DNA of 64,000 bases from Acidobacteriota bacterium (GTDB lineage Bacteria > Acidobacteriota > Terriglobia > Acidiferrales > UBA7541), in the NCBI GenBank assembly GCA_013289825.1, contig JABCZF010000015.1, positions 37,596 to 101,595 of the forward strand, written 5' to 3'. The notes under the pieces were generated by a model. That model saw only the letters and a program-made list of their open reading frames with translations. It was not told the DNA's origin and ran no database searches. This document shows positions 24,157 through 32,550 of the stretch, piece by piece (position 1 is the stretch's first letter; each line of letters starts with the position of its first letter). The position numbers and the translations under genes are program-made.

Positions 24157-26628
24157 TTACAGCGTCGCATCAATCGCAAGCTCATCGATCATTTTTTCGA
24201 GCTGGCCGTTGGCCTTGTCGCGTTGCGCTTCGGTATCGCGGATAGTTTTGCGCAGCGATTCGAGTTGCGTTTCTTGCTCATCGAGTTGCTTGGTGTAACG
24301 CTGCAGCAGCGTTTTTTCTTCGGCGCTTCCGCGCAGGGCTTTCATGTTTTCGCGCAGCCGGCCCTGGTCTTCAACGATGCGGTCGATGTCCTTCTGCCGG
24401 TTTTCCATTTCCTCTTCGAGCTTGGCCACCACCGCTTTCTGGTCCATGATTTTCTCCAACGCCTCGGCCATCTCCGGAGTGATGGTCTTGTTCTTCACGA
24501 AGAGACCAATCTGATCCGAGTTGAGAGCGGAGATGGAATAGGTGACATCGAGTGTGCGCATCTCTTCCACGGGAAGAGACGCGGTGGCCTTCGCCGGGAC
24601 TTCCAGCCGGAAGCGGTATGTGCCTCTAGCCTTCTCTTCCGGTTCCTTCGCGCCCTTGGCCAGCGACCATCCCATGCGCGACGCGTGTTCGACCACCAAC
24701 GTGCGTGCCGCGGTGTCCTGGTTGCGCACCGTGTAGAGCGTGCGTTCTTCGAGGCGGCTCACTTGCGTGAGAATCCCTTTGGAAATTTTGACCACGGTCA
24801 CGTGTTGCGGCCGGCTGTTCGTTTGCGCCTCCACCAGCAGGCCCAGGTCCGTGGCATACGAGAGCAGCCGCCGCTCGCCCGGTTTGATGGGGTCGGTCAG
24901 TCCTTCGCCCGCGAACACCTCGTTTTCCAGCACACTAAAGCTGCCGCCATCGAAGGTCAGCGGGCTGGTGTTCTTCAGCCAAAGCCCGCGCAGCGGCCGG
25001 CCCGAACCGCTCGTCCCGCTCCACAGCGAAACTTTCTCTGCTTCGATCTCCGTCTGCGCAATGGGCACCAGCGCCGATTGGTTTTTCTTCAGCGTCACCC
25101 GGTCTTTCAGCTTGTACTCGAACAAGTCCCCGAGTTCTTGCCCGCTCGCCGCGGCCTCTCCCATGGCGCGCGCCTCCTCGATGTTTGCGACTGACGGCGG
25201 CGGAGGCGGCGGAGGCGCCATGAGTCCCCCGCCGAGACCTGCTCCCGTGCCGCTACCCACGCCGGCGTGCGGCCGGTTCGCTACGCCGCTCAGCTTGCCA
25301 GCCTCTCCTAACATTACCGTCGAAGTATTCAATGTGGCAGATTGGGCCGTCACTTCCACCGTTTCGGCGGACGCGCCCACGCCTAGGCTCGCGTTTGCCT
25401 GGTTTTCTCCCGGCGCGACATTCAGCTGCGTCAGCAAACTTGTTTTGAATCCCGGGCGCTCGGTTTGCACGCGATAGTTTCCGGGTGCGAGCGCGGAGAA
25501 GGAATAATTTCCGCTGCTGTCCGTCGTTGTTTGCGCCACGATCGCGTTATTTTCGTCCATCAATTTCACGTTGGCGCCCGCAATCACCGCTCCTGAGGCA
25601 TCCGTGACAGCTCCGCTCAGCCGGCCATTGCCGCCGGAAAGAGTGGCCGCGTGCGTCTGCGGCGAAAGCTGCACACTCTCCGGCAGAGGCACCACGGGAC
25701 GTCGTCCATAAAAAGGTTCTGAAAGCTGTTGAATAAAGGAGTGCGGCGCGCCGGCTACCAGTGACAGTTCCACTTCGTTCCAGTCTTCTCCGACGGTGTT
25801 GTCCACAATCGCCCAGCCCTGCAACAGTGGCTTTTTCTCAGCCTTCGTGGGCAGAACGATGCGGTAGGTCGTCTTCCAGATGGGTACTTCACTGATATAG
25901 CTCACATACAGATTTCGCTCGCCATTTCCGGTCGTCGCAATCGTCATCCGCCGGACGTCCTGATCGCGCGATGACGCAATCAGGTTTAGATAGCGCCCCA
26001 CCTCGACCTGCAGGTCCTTTTCCGCGATACGCACGCTGGTCGTCGGATTCAAATCTACGCTGTGAACTTCGCCGGTATCGGTGATCAAGGAAATCTCATC
26101 CGTTTCAACGGTCCAGTTCGTGGCGGAACGGGTTTTTCGCTCTACGCTCAGCAGTCTTCCGGTCAGCACGGGGCCCGCTGCGCTGCGCACCTCAAGCCGC
26201 GCACCGCGCAAGGCTGCGAGAAATTCCGACACGCTGGGCCGCTCTCCCAGCGCCAGCCGCAGCGTAGCCAACCTGCGCGCCAGTGGCGCTTCGGAGTTGT
26301 AATCGACGCCGGTGATCCGCCCGCCCGCGAGGTCGAGAACGGTGAGCGACTTCAGAACGTCGTTCAACTGCGCGCTGGTAAAATCGATGTGCACATCCTG
26401 GCTCCCGCGCACGCGCCCGAGATGCTCGAAGTAACCCACGCCATTTTTGTACAGCACCACGCGCCGCACCGGCAGTTTGGCCGCCGATTCCTCGGAACCG
26501 TTCGGCGAGGATTCCCTTCGCTCATTGGCCGCAGCGGTGCTTGGCGGTGTCGCGGTGTTTTTCGCTTGTGCTGCATTTGAATTGCAAAACAGGAAAGATA
26601 GACACAGTACTAGTAAAGCTCGCTTCAT
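24157..26628 (-). CDS. DUF4139 protein with an embedded carboxypeptidase-regulatory domain
   Basis: About 823 residues from the ATG at 26628. After a signal peptide comes a DUF4140/DUF4139-like part (VVLYKNGVGYFEHLGRV, ISEVPIWKTTYRIVLP, WAIVDNTVGEDWNEVELSLVAG). From about residue 336 the domain is interrupted by a carboxypeptidase-regulatory domain (LSGAVTDASGAVIAGANV, GNYSFSALAPGNYRVQTERPG), then ASAETVEVTAQSATLNT as in acidobacterial TonB-dependent receptors, then a glycine- and proline-rich spacer with seven prolines. DUF4139 resumes at about 500. A coiled coil ends the protein (about 720-815). It is probably an envelope protein; function unknown. Confidence 0.82.
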   Translation of the reverse strand: MKRALLVLCLSFLFCNSNAAQAKNTATPPSTAAANERRESSPNGSEESAAKLPVRRVVLYKNGVGYFEHLGRVRGSQDVHIDFTSAQLNDVLKSLTVLDLAGGRITGVDYNSEAPLARRLATLRLALGERPSVSEFLAALRGARLEVRSAAGPVLTGRLLSVERKTRSATNWTVETDEISLITDTGEVHSVDLNPTTSVRIAEKDLQVEVGRYLNLIASSRDQDVRRMTIATTGNGERNLYVSYISEVPIWKTTYRIVLPTKAEKKPLLQGWAIVDNTVGEDWNEVELSLVAGAPHSFIQQLSEPFYGRRPVVPLPESVQLSPQTHAATLSGGNGRLSGAVTDASGAVIAGANVKLMDENNAIVAQTTTDSSGNYSFSALAPGNYRVQTERPGFKTSLLTQLNVAPGENQANASLGVGASAETVEVTAQSATLNTSTVMLGEAGKLSGVANRPHAGVGSGTGAGLGGGLMAPPPPPPPSVANIEEARAMGEAAASGQELGDLFEYKLKDRVTLKKNQSALVPIAQTEIEAEKVSLWSGTSGSGRPLRGLWLKNTSPLTFDGGSFSVLENEVFAGEGLTDPIKPGERRLLSYATDLGLLVEAQTNSRPQHVTVVKISKGILTQVSRLEERTLYTVRNQDTAARTLVVEHASRMGWSLAKGAKEPEEKARGTYRFRLEVPAKATASLPVEEMRTLDVTYSISALNSDQIGLFVKNKTITPEMAEALEKIMDQKAVVAKLEEEMENRQKDIDRIVEDQGRLRENMKALRGSAEEKTLLQRYTKQLDEQETQLESLRKTIRDTEAQRDKANGQLEKMIDELAIDATL

Positions 26629-26825
26629 GGACCACCCCTGCCCCGAGCGAATGACGTATGTAATTACCGAGATGCCCGCAGCAAAAAGCGAGTTGTATGC
26701 CCTGCGCACAAAATAGTTTCACGAAGCAAAAAAACTTTTTCGTTTCGCTGGCGCCGAGGAGCCTGGCTATCTGTCAATTCCTTTTTGTGGAATACTTGGA
26801 CTCCTACTCACTTTGGGGAGTTCTG

Positions 26826-27086
26826 ATGCCACGCTACCTCTCACAACACACGCTTGCCTGTCTCACGCGTCAAGGCGCGGAGACCCTGGCGCGACGCATG
26901 CAAGGCGGCGGACCCGCCTCCGCCGAGCGCGTTCTGGTCAACATGGTCGAAGGAAAAATGTTTGCCGAGTTCCGTTCAGAGTCCCGCGAGACGCTCGAAG
27001 CATGGCTTAAAACCGAAGGCATGCATTTCGATTGGATCATTCGGATTGAGTGGGAGATGCGGGATGGCAAGCTGGAGATCGCTTGA
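26826..27086 (+). CDS. Small hypothetical protein (86 residues)
   Basis: A short cytoplasmic protein, PRYLSQHTLACLTRQGAETLARRM at the start and MHFDWIIRIEWEMRDGKLEIA at the end. Its size and ferredoxin-like pattern recall small DUF4242-type proteins, but I cannot assign it. GGGGAGTTCTG gives a good ribosome site for the ATG at 26826; the in-frame upstream ATG at 26697 has none. It is divergent from the DUF4139 gene and lies 155 bases before the rhodanese gene. Confidence 0.6.
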   Translation: MPRYLSQHTLACLTRQGAETLARRMQGGGPASAERVLVNMVEGKMFAEFRSESRETLEAWLKTEGMHFDWIIRIEWEMRDGKLEIA

Positions 27087-27240
27087 AGTAGTCTTTCTGT
27101 AAATAATTGTAAATGAACAGGTTGCTTAATAAATGGGTCTTCCGTGGAACCGCTTGCAGAATGTCGATAAAAAAGAGGGTGATTTAGCGCCCAACCTGCG
27201 CTAATCTTTACTTCCTACGTCTAAGATGAAGGGGAACACC

Positions 27241-28107
27241 ATGTCTGACTATGCGCATCCAGAAGTACTCGTCACCACCGAATGGGTGGCGGCTCACTCG
27301 AAAGACTCAGGCCTCCGCGTCGTCGAAGTGGACGTCGACACCACGGCCTTCGATCAAGGCCACGTCGACGGAGCCATCTCCTGGAACTGGCAAACCGAGC
27401 TGCAAGACGCCATTCGCCGCGATCTTGCGGCGCCCACGGCGTTTGAGGAATTGCTCGGCAAAGCGGGCATCTCTCCGGAAACGACGATTGTTCTCTACGG
27501 CGACAATAACAACTGGTTCGCGGCTTGGGCTTTCTGGCAATTGAAATACTACGGCCACGAAAAAGTGTTGATCATGAATGGCGGCCGCAAGAAATGGTTG
27601 GAGGAAAAGCGCCCGCTGGCTACCGATAAGCCGTCGGTTTCTGCAACATCCTACAAAGTGAAGCCAGCCAACGCTGCGATTCGCGCGAAGCGCGACGATG
27701 TTTTCGCCGCCGTCGAGAAAAAATCCGGCGCGCAGCTGGTCGATGTGCGCTCCGTCGATGAATTCACTGGAAAGATCATCGCGCCTCCCGGAATGACCGA
27801 AACGGCGCAGCGCGGGGGGCACATTCCCGGAGCGGCCAATATCCCTTGGGCGCAGGCCGTCAACGAGGACGGCACCTTTAAGAGCGGCGACGCGCTGAAG
27901 CAGCTCTACGCGGCGAAGGGCATCAGCGGCGACCGCGAAGTCATCGCCTACTGCCGCATCGGTGAGCGCAGCTCGCACACCTGGTTTGTCCTGAAGTACC
28001 TCATGGGCATTAAGAACGTGCGCAACTACGACGGGTCCTGGACCGAGTGGGGTAACTTGATTGGCGCGCCGATCGAGAAAGAAATCTCGGCCGCGGCTAC
28101 GAAATAA
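27241..28107 (+). CDS. Two-domain thiosulfate sulfurtransferase (rhodanese)
   Basis: 288 residues with two rhodanese domains. The first (about 8-130) is inactive and begins VLVTTEWVAAHS; the second carries active-site Cys238 in AYCRIGERSSHTW. The conserved VDVRSVDEFTGK and GGHIPGAANIPW blocks are present. The CRIGERSS loop is of the thiosulfate:cyanide sulfurtransferase type, as in SseA/CysA2-like proteins. AAGGGGAACACC precedes the chosen ATG; another ATG lies 15 bases upstream. It is cytoplasmic and ends at a strong bidirectional terminator. Confidence 0.92.
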   Translation: MSDYAHPEVLVTTEWVAAHSKDSGLRVVEVDVDTTAFDQGHVDGAISWNWQTELQDAIRRDLAAPTAFEELLGKAGISPETTIVLYGDNNNWFAAWAFWQLKYYGHEKVLIMNGGRKKWLEEKRPLATDKPSVSATSYKVKPANAAIRAKRDDVFAAVEKKSGAQLVDVRSVDEFTGKIIAPPGMTETAQRGGHIPGAANIPWAQAVNEDGTFKSGDALKQLYAAKGISGDREVIAYCRIGERSSHTWFVLKYLMGIKNVRNYDGSWTEWGNLIGAPIEKEISAAATK

Positions 28108-28176
28108 GGCACCCACCGCCGGCGAAAAACCGGACCCGCAGAAGATAGCGTCCGGGAAAAAGCTGTTAAAAAACAG

Positions 28177-28204
28177 AACGGGGCGCAATCTTTTGCGCCC
28201 CGTT
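28177..28204. terminator. Bidirectional rho-independent terminator
   Basis: A perfect 12-bp stem (AACGGGGCGCAA with TTGCGCCCCGTT) and a 4-base loop between two convergent genes. On the plus strand it ends the rhodanese gene (TTTGGCTTT follows); on the minus strand a T6 run follows (CTGTTTTTTAAC), ending the gene at 28255. Confidence 0.85.
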
Positions 28205-28254
28205 TGGCTTTATCTGCCTCCGAAACTGAATTCTGCCTATCTAGCGCCGCGATC

Positions 28255-29067
28255 CTATTTCCGCGCGGATGCCGGCTTCAAGAACATGGCATCATCGACC
28301 GCAACATTGTTCTTGATCTGCGTCAGCCGGAGGGTAAACACATTTCCTTTTTCGACGTGGCGCATGCGGAAGGCGAAGTACGCCCCGTCAACGGCCCGAT
28401 AGTCGTCCAGGTAGGTCTCCACTTTGTATTCGCTATCCCCGTTGTGCAGCGTGTCGTCGGTGCGAACCGGGAAGCCACTCTGGGTGTCAAAATAAATCCT
28501 CGAAGTAAGCTTCTTCTGTGGAGAAAATTCCACCACGTAGGCCGTGTGCGCGCCGACTTTCTCCGTGCCTAGAACCTTGCCGGTTACGGCCATCAAGAGA
28601 GCATCGCTGCGGTCGTTGAAGTCTGACTGGAGGATGCGGCTCTCCAGGGCCGCACCGGTGATGAAATGCGTGCCGCCGGAGGGATCCTCGATCCACGCGG
28701 TTCGTCCGTCGCACACTTCGCGCAGCACCACGCCGTTCGAAAACGTAATCTTGAACAGAGTTTTGTTCGGCGATTTGCTGAAAATTTCAATGGCCGCAAA
28801 ACCAGAAGCGTCCTCGGTCTGATAAATGCCTTTCAAATAACGCGTGGTGAAACCGGCCCACACGCCGCGGCCTCCGCTGACCATTTCAAACTTCTCCAGC
28901 AGATCCTTGGTGCTGGGGAGAGGTGTCGCGCTCGCATCCACTTTCGTGACGGAACTAACGGGCGTCACAGGTGGCGCAGCGGGAGAAGGATTCTGCGCCG
29001 CCGAATGGACGGCAAAAAACACTCCGACAACAGCCGAGGCAGCGAGGGAAGCGAGCCTGCGGTTCAT
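28255..29067 (-). CDS. Secreted LolA/outer-membrane-lipoprotein-sorting-like protein
   Basis: About 270 residues. The ATG at 29067 has GGAGGAAATT in front and gives a signal peptide (LASLAASAVVGVFFAVHSAAQ). The mature part resembles the LolA-like half-barrel found in many acidobacterial secreted proteins: YLKGIYQTEDASGFAAIEIFSKSPNKTLFKI, then REVCDGRTAWIEDPSGG and SRIYFDTQSGFPVRTDD. These probably bind lipid or hydrophobic ligands in the periplasm. The gene ends at the shared terminator at 28177-28204. Confidence 0.75.
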   Translation of the reverse strand: MNRRLASLAASAVVGVFFAVHSAAQNPSPAAPPVTPVSSVTKVDASATPLPSTKDLLEKFEMVSGGRGVWAGFTTRYLKGIYQTEDASGFAAIEIFSKSPNKTLFKITFSNGVVLREVCDGRTAWIEDPSGGTHFITGAALESRILQSDFNDRSDALLMAVTGKVLGTEKVGAHTAYVVEFSPQKKLTSRIYFDTQSGFPVRTDDTLHNGDSEYKVETYLDDYRAVDGAYFAFRMRHVEKGNVFTLRLTQIKNNVAVDDAMFLKPASARK

Positions 29068-29288
29068 AATTTCCTCCAAGAGGTGAAAAACGAGTGAACG
29101 AATCTGGCTACAAGTATGAGATGGCTTCGGCGGAAAGACAGGAACGTCGTGGTGCAGGGTGGTGGAAAAGAGACTGTCCGCAAGGGCAGGTCGCCATGGC
29201 ATGCGACTCTTTCCACCAGCACCGGTAATGGTCCATCCGCTTTCCGAATACCAGCTGGGGGTCTATTGGTGACCGCGCTTGGCGGCTG

Positions 29289-30179
29289 CTAGCGGGTTGC
29301 TGAAGGCCGCGGGCGGACGCCCAGAACGTTCGGGACGGGCCAAGGTTTGGCGTTCGAATCAGTTTCCTGGAAAGAGGTTTCATAGCTGCCGAACGATTCC
29401 AGCTGCATTTCGCCAACCCGTAAATAAAGTTGCGCCTCAGGTCCGCCTTCCAGGTGTTGCGCGGCGACCAGGCCGATCCCCGCGGACAGCAGTTGCTGAT
29501 TCAAATCATGCATCGAAAACGGCGCGCGAGAGAATAGGAAGAGCACGCGGCCAGAGGAATCTTCACCGAGAGCAGCCTCGCTCCACATCCTATCCTGCTG
29601 GCCCCACTGATTCGCGCCGGGGCGCTTGATGAGTCTTAGGTTTTGCACGGCAGAGCGGTAATCCTTGAGGATAGATCCCAGAGTCACTCCCGGACTATCG
29701 AGGTCGAAGATGCGGAATGGGGCAAGCGCGTGGGGGTCGCGAGCATCAAATGCCGCGACGGATTGGTAGCTGTTCGCTCGCCCGTTGTTGAGGTGTTCGC
29801 GGAAACGCATGAACCCCACGTGGGTCTTTCCATCTGTTTTGAACATACCCGCATTAATCGCCGCCGTGAGCTTGTGTGTTTCACACCACTCGCGAGCGGT
29901 GTGGCCTGCCGTTTCGCCGGTCCGGCTGGTGCCCATTATTTCGAGCTCCCAAAGATGTGGGTCGATACGCAAAACAGTGAGTGTCGCTCCCGGGGTTATT
30001 TTGGGCCGCGTGACGGCCAGGTACTGGAGTTCCATTCCTGGGGAAAGAAGCTGCCAGCCCGATGAAGTGTCCGCTTCCAAACCGGACAAGAGGCTCACGA
30101 AAACGATGAAACAAACGACACTGTGGCTGGCCTCGAGCGGGCCCAACGTCCCTGAATTTCGGTACCGCAGCTTCATCAT
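29289..30179 (-). CDS. Secreted phosphodiester glycosidase family protein (NAGPA-like)
   Basis: About 296 residues. After a hydrophobic signal segment (HSVVCFIVFVSLLSGLEA) the protein shows the hallmarks of the phosphodiester glycosidase (DUF2233) domain: LTAAINAGMFKTDGK, GVTLGSILKDYRSAVQNLRLI and HLEGGPEAQLYL in place of the usual LDGGGSSQL. The family includes the uncovering enzyme that removes N-acetylglucosamine from phosphodiesters. The start is uncertain: ATG codons at 30179 and 30176, and a TTG at 30200, all lack a good ribosome site. It may act on cell-wall or capsule phosphodiesters. Confidence 0.8.
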   Translation of the reverse strand: MMKLRYRNSGTLGPLEASHSVVCFIVFVSLLSGLEADTSSGWQLLSPGMELQYLAVTRPKITPGATLTVLRIDPHLWELEIMGTSRTGETAGHTAREWCETHKLTAAINAGMFKTDGKTHVGFMRFREHLNNGRANSYQSVAAFDARDPHALAPFRIFDLDSPGVTLGSILKDYRSAVQNLRLIKRPGANQWGQQDRMWSEAALGEDSSGRVLFLFSRAPFSMHDLNQQLLSAGIGLVAAQHLEGGPEAQLYLRVGEMQLESFGSYETSFQETDSNAKPWPVPNVLGVRPRPSATR

Positions 30180-30438
30180 CTTGGTGACCGGCAAGTCCAA
30201 GTATCTCGCTTTGCGTTTCCGGATGGTGCTCGAAAGACGACCTCAAAGGATAGCCGATCTGTTCGTGCAATTTCGCCTGTGGTCGCTTCTTCTGTGTTGT
30301 CGCACGAGGTATCCGTTTGACAAAAATACGCAGTCCCGTGCCTAGGTGGCGGCATGCCGTGGCCAAGAGTTTTTTTGAGGGAGCGACAGCCATCAATTGG
30401 GGATAGAATACGCGCCTGCTTTCTCGAGGTGCGAAATC

Positions 30439-30774
30439 ATGGAAGAGACCCAAAGGCGTGCGCCACGCTATCCCTTCATCGCCTCGGCGGAGCTTTTGGA
30501 AGAAAATTCCGGGGCGCGGATGAACTCGCGTATCAGCGACTTGAGTTTGAACGGGTGCTACGTCGACACCGTCAATCCGTTGCCGGATGGCACGCTCGTG
30601 CACTTGAGAATCTTTACCGAGACTCATTCGTTCGAAGCGCCCGCCACCGTGGTGTATTCTCAAGCGTTCCTGGGTATGGGCATGAAGTTTCGCGAGGTTC
30701 CGCCAGAGTCCGGAGAAATCCTGCGGCTTTGGCTGCCCGAGGCCACCGAACAAGTGCAGCAGGCTAACGCCTAA
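30439..30774 (+). CDS. PilZ domain protein
   Basis: 111 residues consisting of a PilZ domain and little else. The cyclic-di-GMP-binding motifs are present: RxxxR (Arg6 to Arg10, RRAPR) and DxSxxG (Asp34, Ser36, Gly39 in DLSLNG). The protein should bind cyclic di-GMP and act on an unknown partner, for example in motility or polysaccharide synthesis. GAGGTGCGAAATC stands before the ATG at 30439. It is the only cyclic-di-GMP-linked gene in the window. Confidence 0.87.
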   Translation: MEETQRRAPRYPFIASAELLEENSGARMNSRISDLSLNGCYVDTVNPLPDGTLVHLRIFTETHSFEAPATVVYSQAFLGMGMKFREVPPESGEILRLWLPEATEQVQQANA

Positions 30775-30834
30775 AACCACTGTGTCTCGATGGGCTAGTC
30801 GCTTGGGGGAACAACTGTTTGGCGGGAGGGAATC

Positions 30835-32460
30835 ATGGGGACCGAATCTGGATGCCAAGGCCTAGACAGGCAGCGCTGCCAAGCGGAGAACAGCAAGGGG
30901 GAGCAGCGCGCCGCCGCTTGGGGTAGTGACGTCATAGCCGACCGGCGGACGTTCTTAGAGGGCGCGGTGGCCAGCGCCGCGGCGCTGGCCTTGCCGAACT
31001 GGGCGCACCCGGCGGCGGTTCCAGCTGCATCCGCCGATGATATGGAAGGGATTCGCGCGGAAATCGAGAAGCGCCACGACGAAGCCGTCACGCGTTTGCA
31101 GCACTGGATCCAGCAGCCCTCCATCGCCGCGGAAAACCGCGGCATGAAGGAAGGCTGCGAACTGACCATGCACATGCTCGGGGACGCGGGCTTCGAGCAG
31201 GTCACCAAAGTTCCCACGGACGGGCAACCTGGAATTTTTGCCACGCTGGATGCGGGCGCGCCGCGCACCGTCGGCCTCTATTTCATGTATGACGTGAAGC
31301 AGGCGGATCCCGCGGAGTGGAGTTCGCCGCCATTCGAAGCCGCGCTGGTGGACAAGCCCGGGCTCGGCAAAGTGGTCGTCGGTCGCGGGGCCGTCAACCA
31401 GAAAGGACCTGAAGCCACGTTCCTGGCCGCGCTGCATGCCATGCGCGGCGCGGGAAAGAAAATGCCGGTGAATTTTGTGTTCGTTGCAGAAGGCGAAGAA
31501 GAAATTGGCTCGCCGCATTTTCCTCAGGTTGTGCGCAAGCCCGAAGTAGCAGCGGCGTTGAGAAAATGTACCTCGGTGTTCATGCCCTATGCGGCGCAGG
31601 GCTTGAACGGCGAAGTGACCATGACCCTTGGCGCGAAGGGCGTTGTCGAACTCGAGCTGGTTTCCAGCGGCGCGCGGTGGGGCCGCGGTCCCAAGAAAGA
31701 CTTGCACTCCAGCAACAAGGCTCGCGTGGACAGTCCCGCCTGGCATCTGGTCGAAGCTCTGGCTTCGCTCGTTTCACCGGATGGAAACGATCCAGTGATC
31801 GAGGGTTTCGCCGGCAAAGCGCGTCCGCTCTCGGACTCCGACAAAAAAATGATCCGAGAGGCTGCCCGTCGCCTCAGCGAAGCGGACGCGAAAAAACAGA
31901 TGGGTGTGGACCACTGGGTGCACGATGTGAGCTGGCAAGAATCGCTCGAGCTGCTGTGCTCGCGTCCGACGGTGAATATCGAAGGCCTGGTCGGCGGCTA
32001 CACCGGCCCGGGAGGCAAAACCATCTTGCCGGGGAGGGCCGTCGCGAAGATCGACATGCGTCTCGTGCCGGACATGACCGCGGCAGAAGCTCTCGCCGCG
32101 TTAAAGGCCCACCTGGCCAAAAAAGGCTTCGGCGATATCGAAGTAAACATGAGCGGCGGGTACGATCCGACAAGCACACCCGCCGACTCCTCGATCATTC
32201 GGGCGTCCATCGCGGTTTATAAGAAAAACGGAATCGATCCCGTACTACTTCCCCGTCTCGCCGGCTCGTGGCCCGGCTATGTCTTCACCGGCGCCCCTCT
32301 GGTCCTTCCGGCAGGTCATTTCGGCATGGGCCACGGCAACGGCGCCCACGCGCCCGATGAGTATTACCTAATCGAATCGAAAAACCCCAAAGTCGCGGGC
32401 ATGGACGACGCCGTCCGCTCCCACGTCGAATTTCTCTACGAGGTCGCACGCACGAACTGA
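30835..32460 (+). CDS. Tat-exported M20 family peptidase/amidohydrolase
   Basis: 541 residues. The Tat-type signal is DRRTFLEGAVASAAALALP. Then follows the M20/M25/M40 zinc peptidase fold: YFMYDVKQADP (metal-binding Asp; the usual His of HxD is Tyr-Asp here), GRGAVNQKGPEATFLAAL, the catalytic EGEEEIGSPHF, and the C-terminal GHFGMGHGNGAHAPDEY. The lid domain is inserted in the middle (about 230-410). It resembles dipeptidases and carboxypeptidases of the ArgE/DapE type. GGGAGGGAATC precedes the ATG. It works in the periplasm on small peptides; the exact substrate is unknown. Confidence 0.88.
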   Translation: MGTESGCQGLDRQRCQAENSKGEQRAAAWGSDVIADRRTFLEGAVASAAALALPNWAHPAAVPAASADDMEGIRAEIEKRHDEAVTRLQHWIQQPSIAAENRGMKEGCELTMHMLGDAGFEQVTKVPTDGQPGIFATLDAGAPRTVGLYFMYDVKQADPAEWSSPPFEAALVDKPGLGKVVVGRGAVNQKGPEATFLAALHAMRGAGKKMPVNFVFVAEGEEEIGSPHFPQVVRKPEVAAALRKCTSVFMPYAAQGLNGEVTMTLGAKGVVELELVSSGARWGRGPKKDLHSSNKARVDSPAWHLVEALASLVSPDGNDPVIEGFAGKARPLSDSDKKMIREAARRLSEADAKKQMGVDHWVHDVSWQESLELLCSRPTVNIEGLVGGYTGPGGKTILPGRAVAKIDMRLVPDMTAAEALAALKAHLAKKGFGDIEVNMSGGYDPTSTPADSSIIRASIAVYKKNGIDPVLLPRLAGSWPGYVFTGAPLVLPAGHFGMGHGNGAHAPDEYYLIESKNPKVAGMDDAVRSHVEFLYEVARTN

Positions 32461-32550
32461 ACCAAAAACCTCCCATAATTAACTCCTGCCCAGGGAACCA
32501 AACCGCTTTAGCAACGTCTTTATGGTTATATCTCCGTCCGGAGGCCGGGT

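Noticed and set aside
27307..28188. A 293-residue open frame on the minus strand opposite the rhodanese gene.
   Set aside because: It is the mirror of a strongly supported gene with active-site motifs, has no ribosome site, and reads as an arbitrary composition. Such long antisense frames are common in GC-rich DNA.
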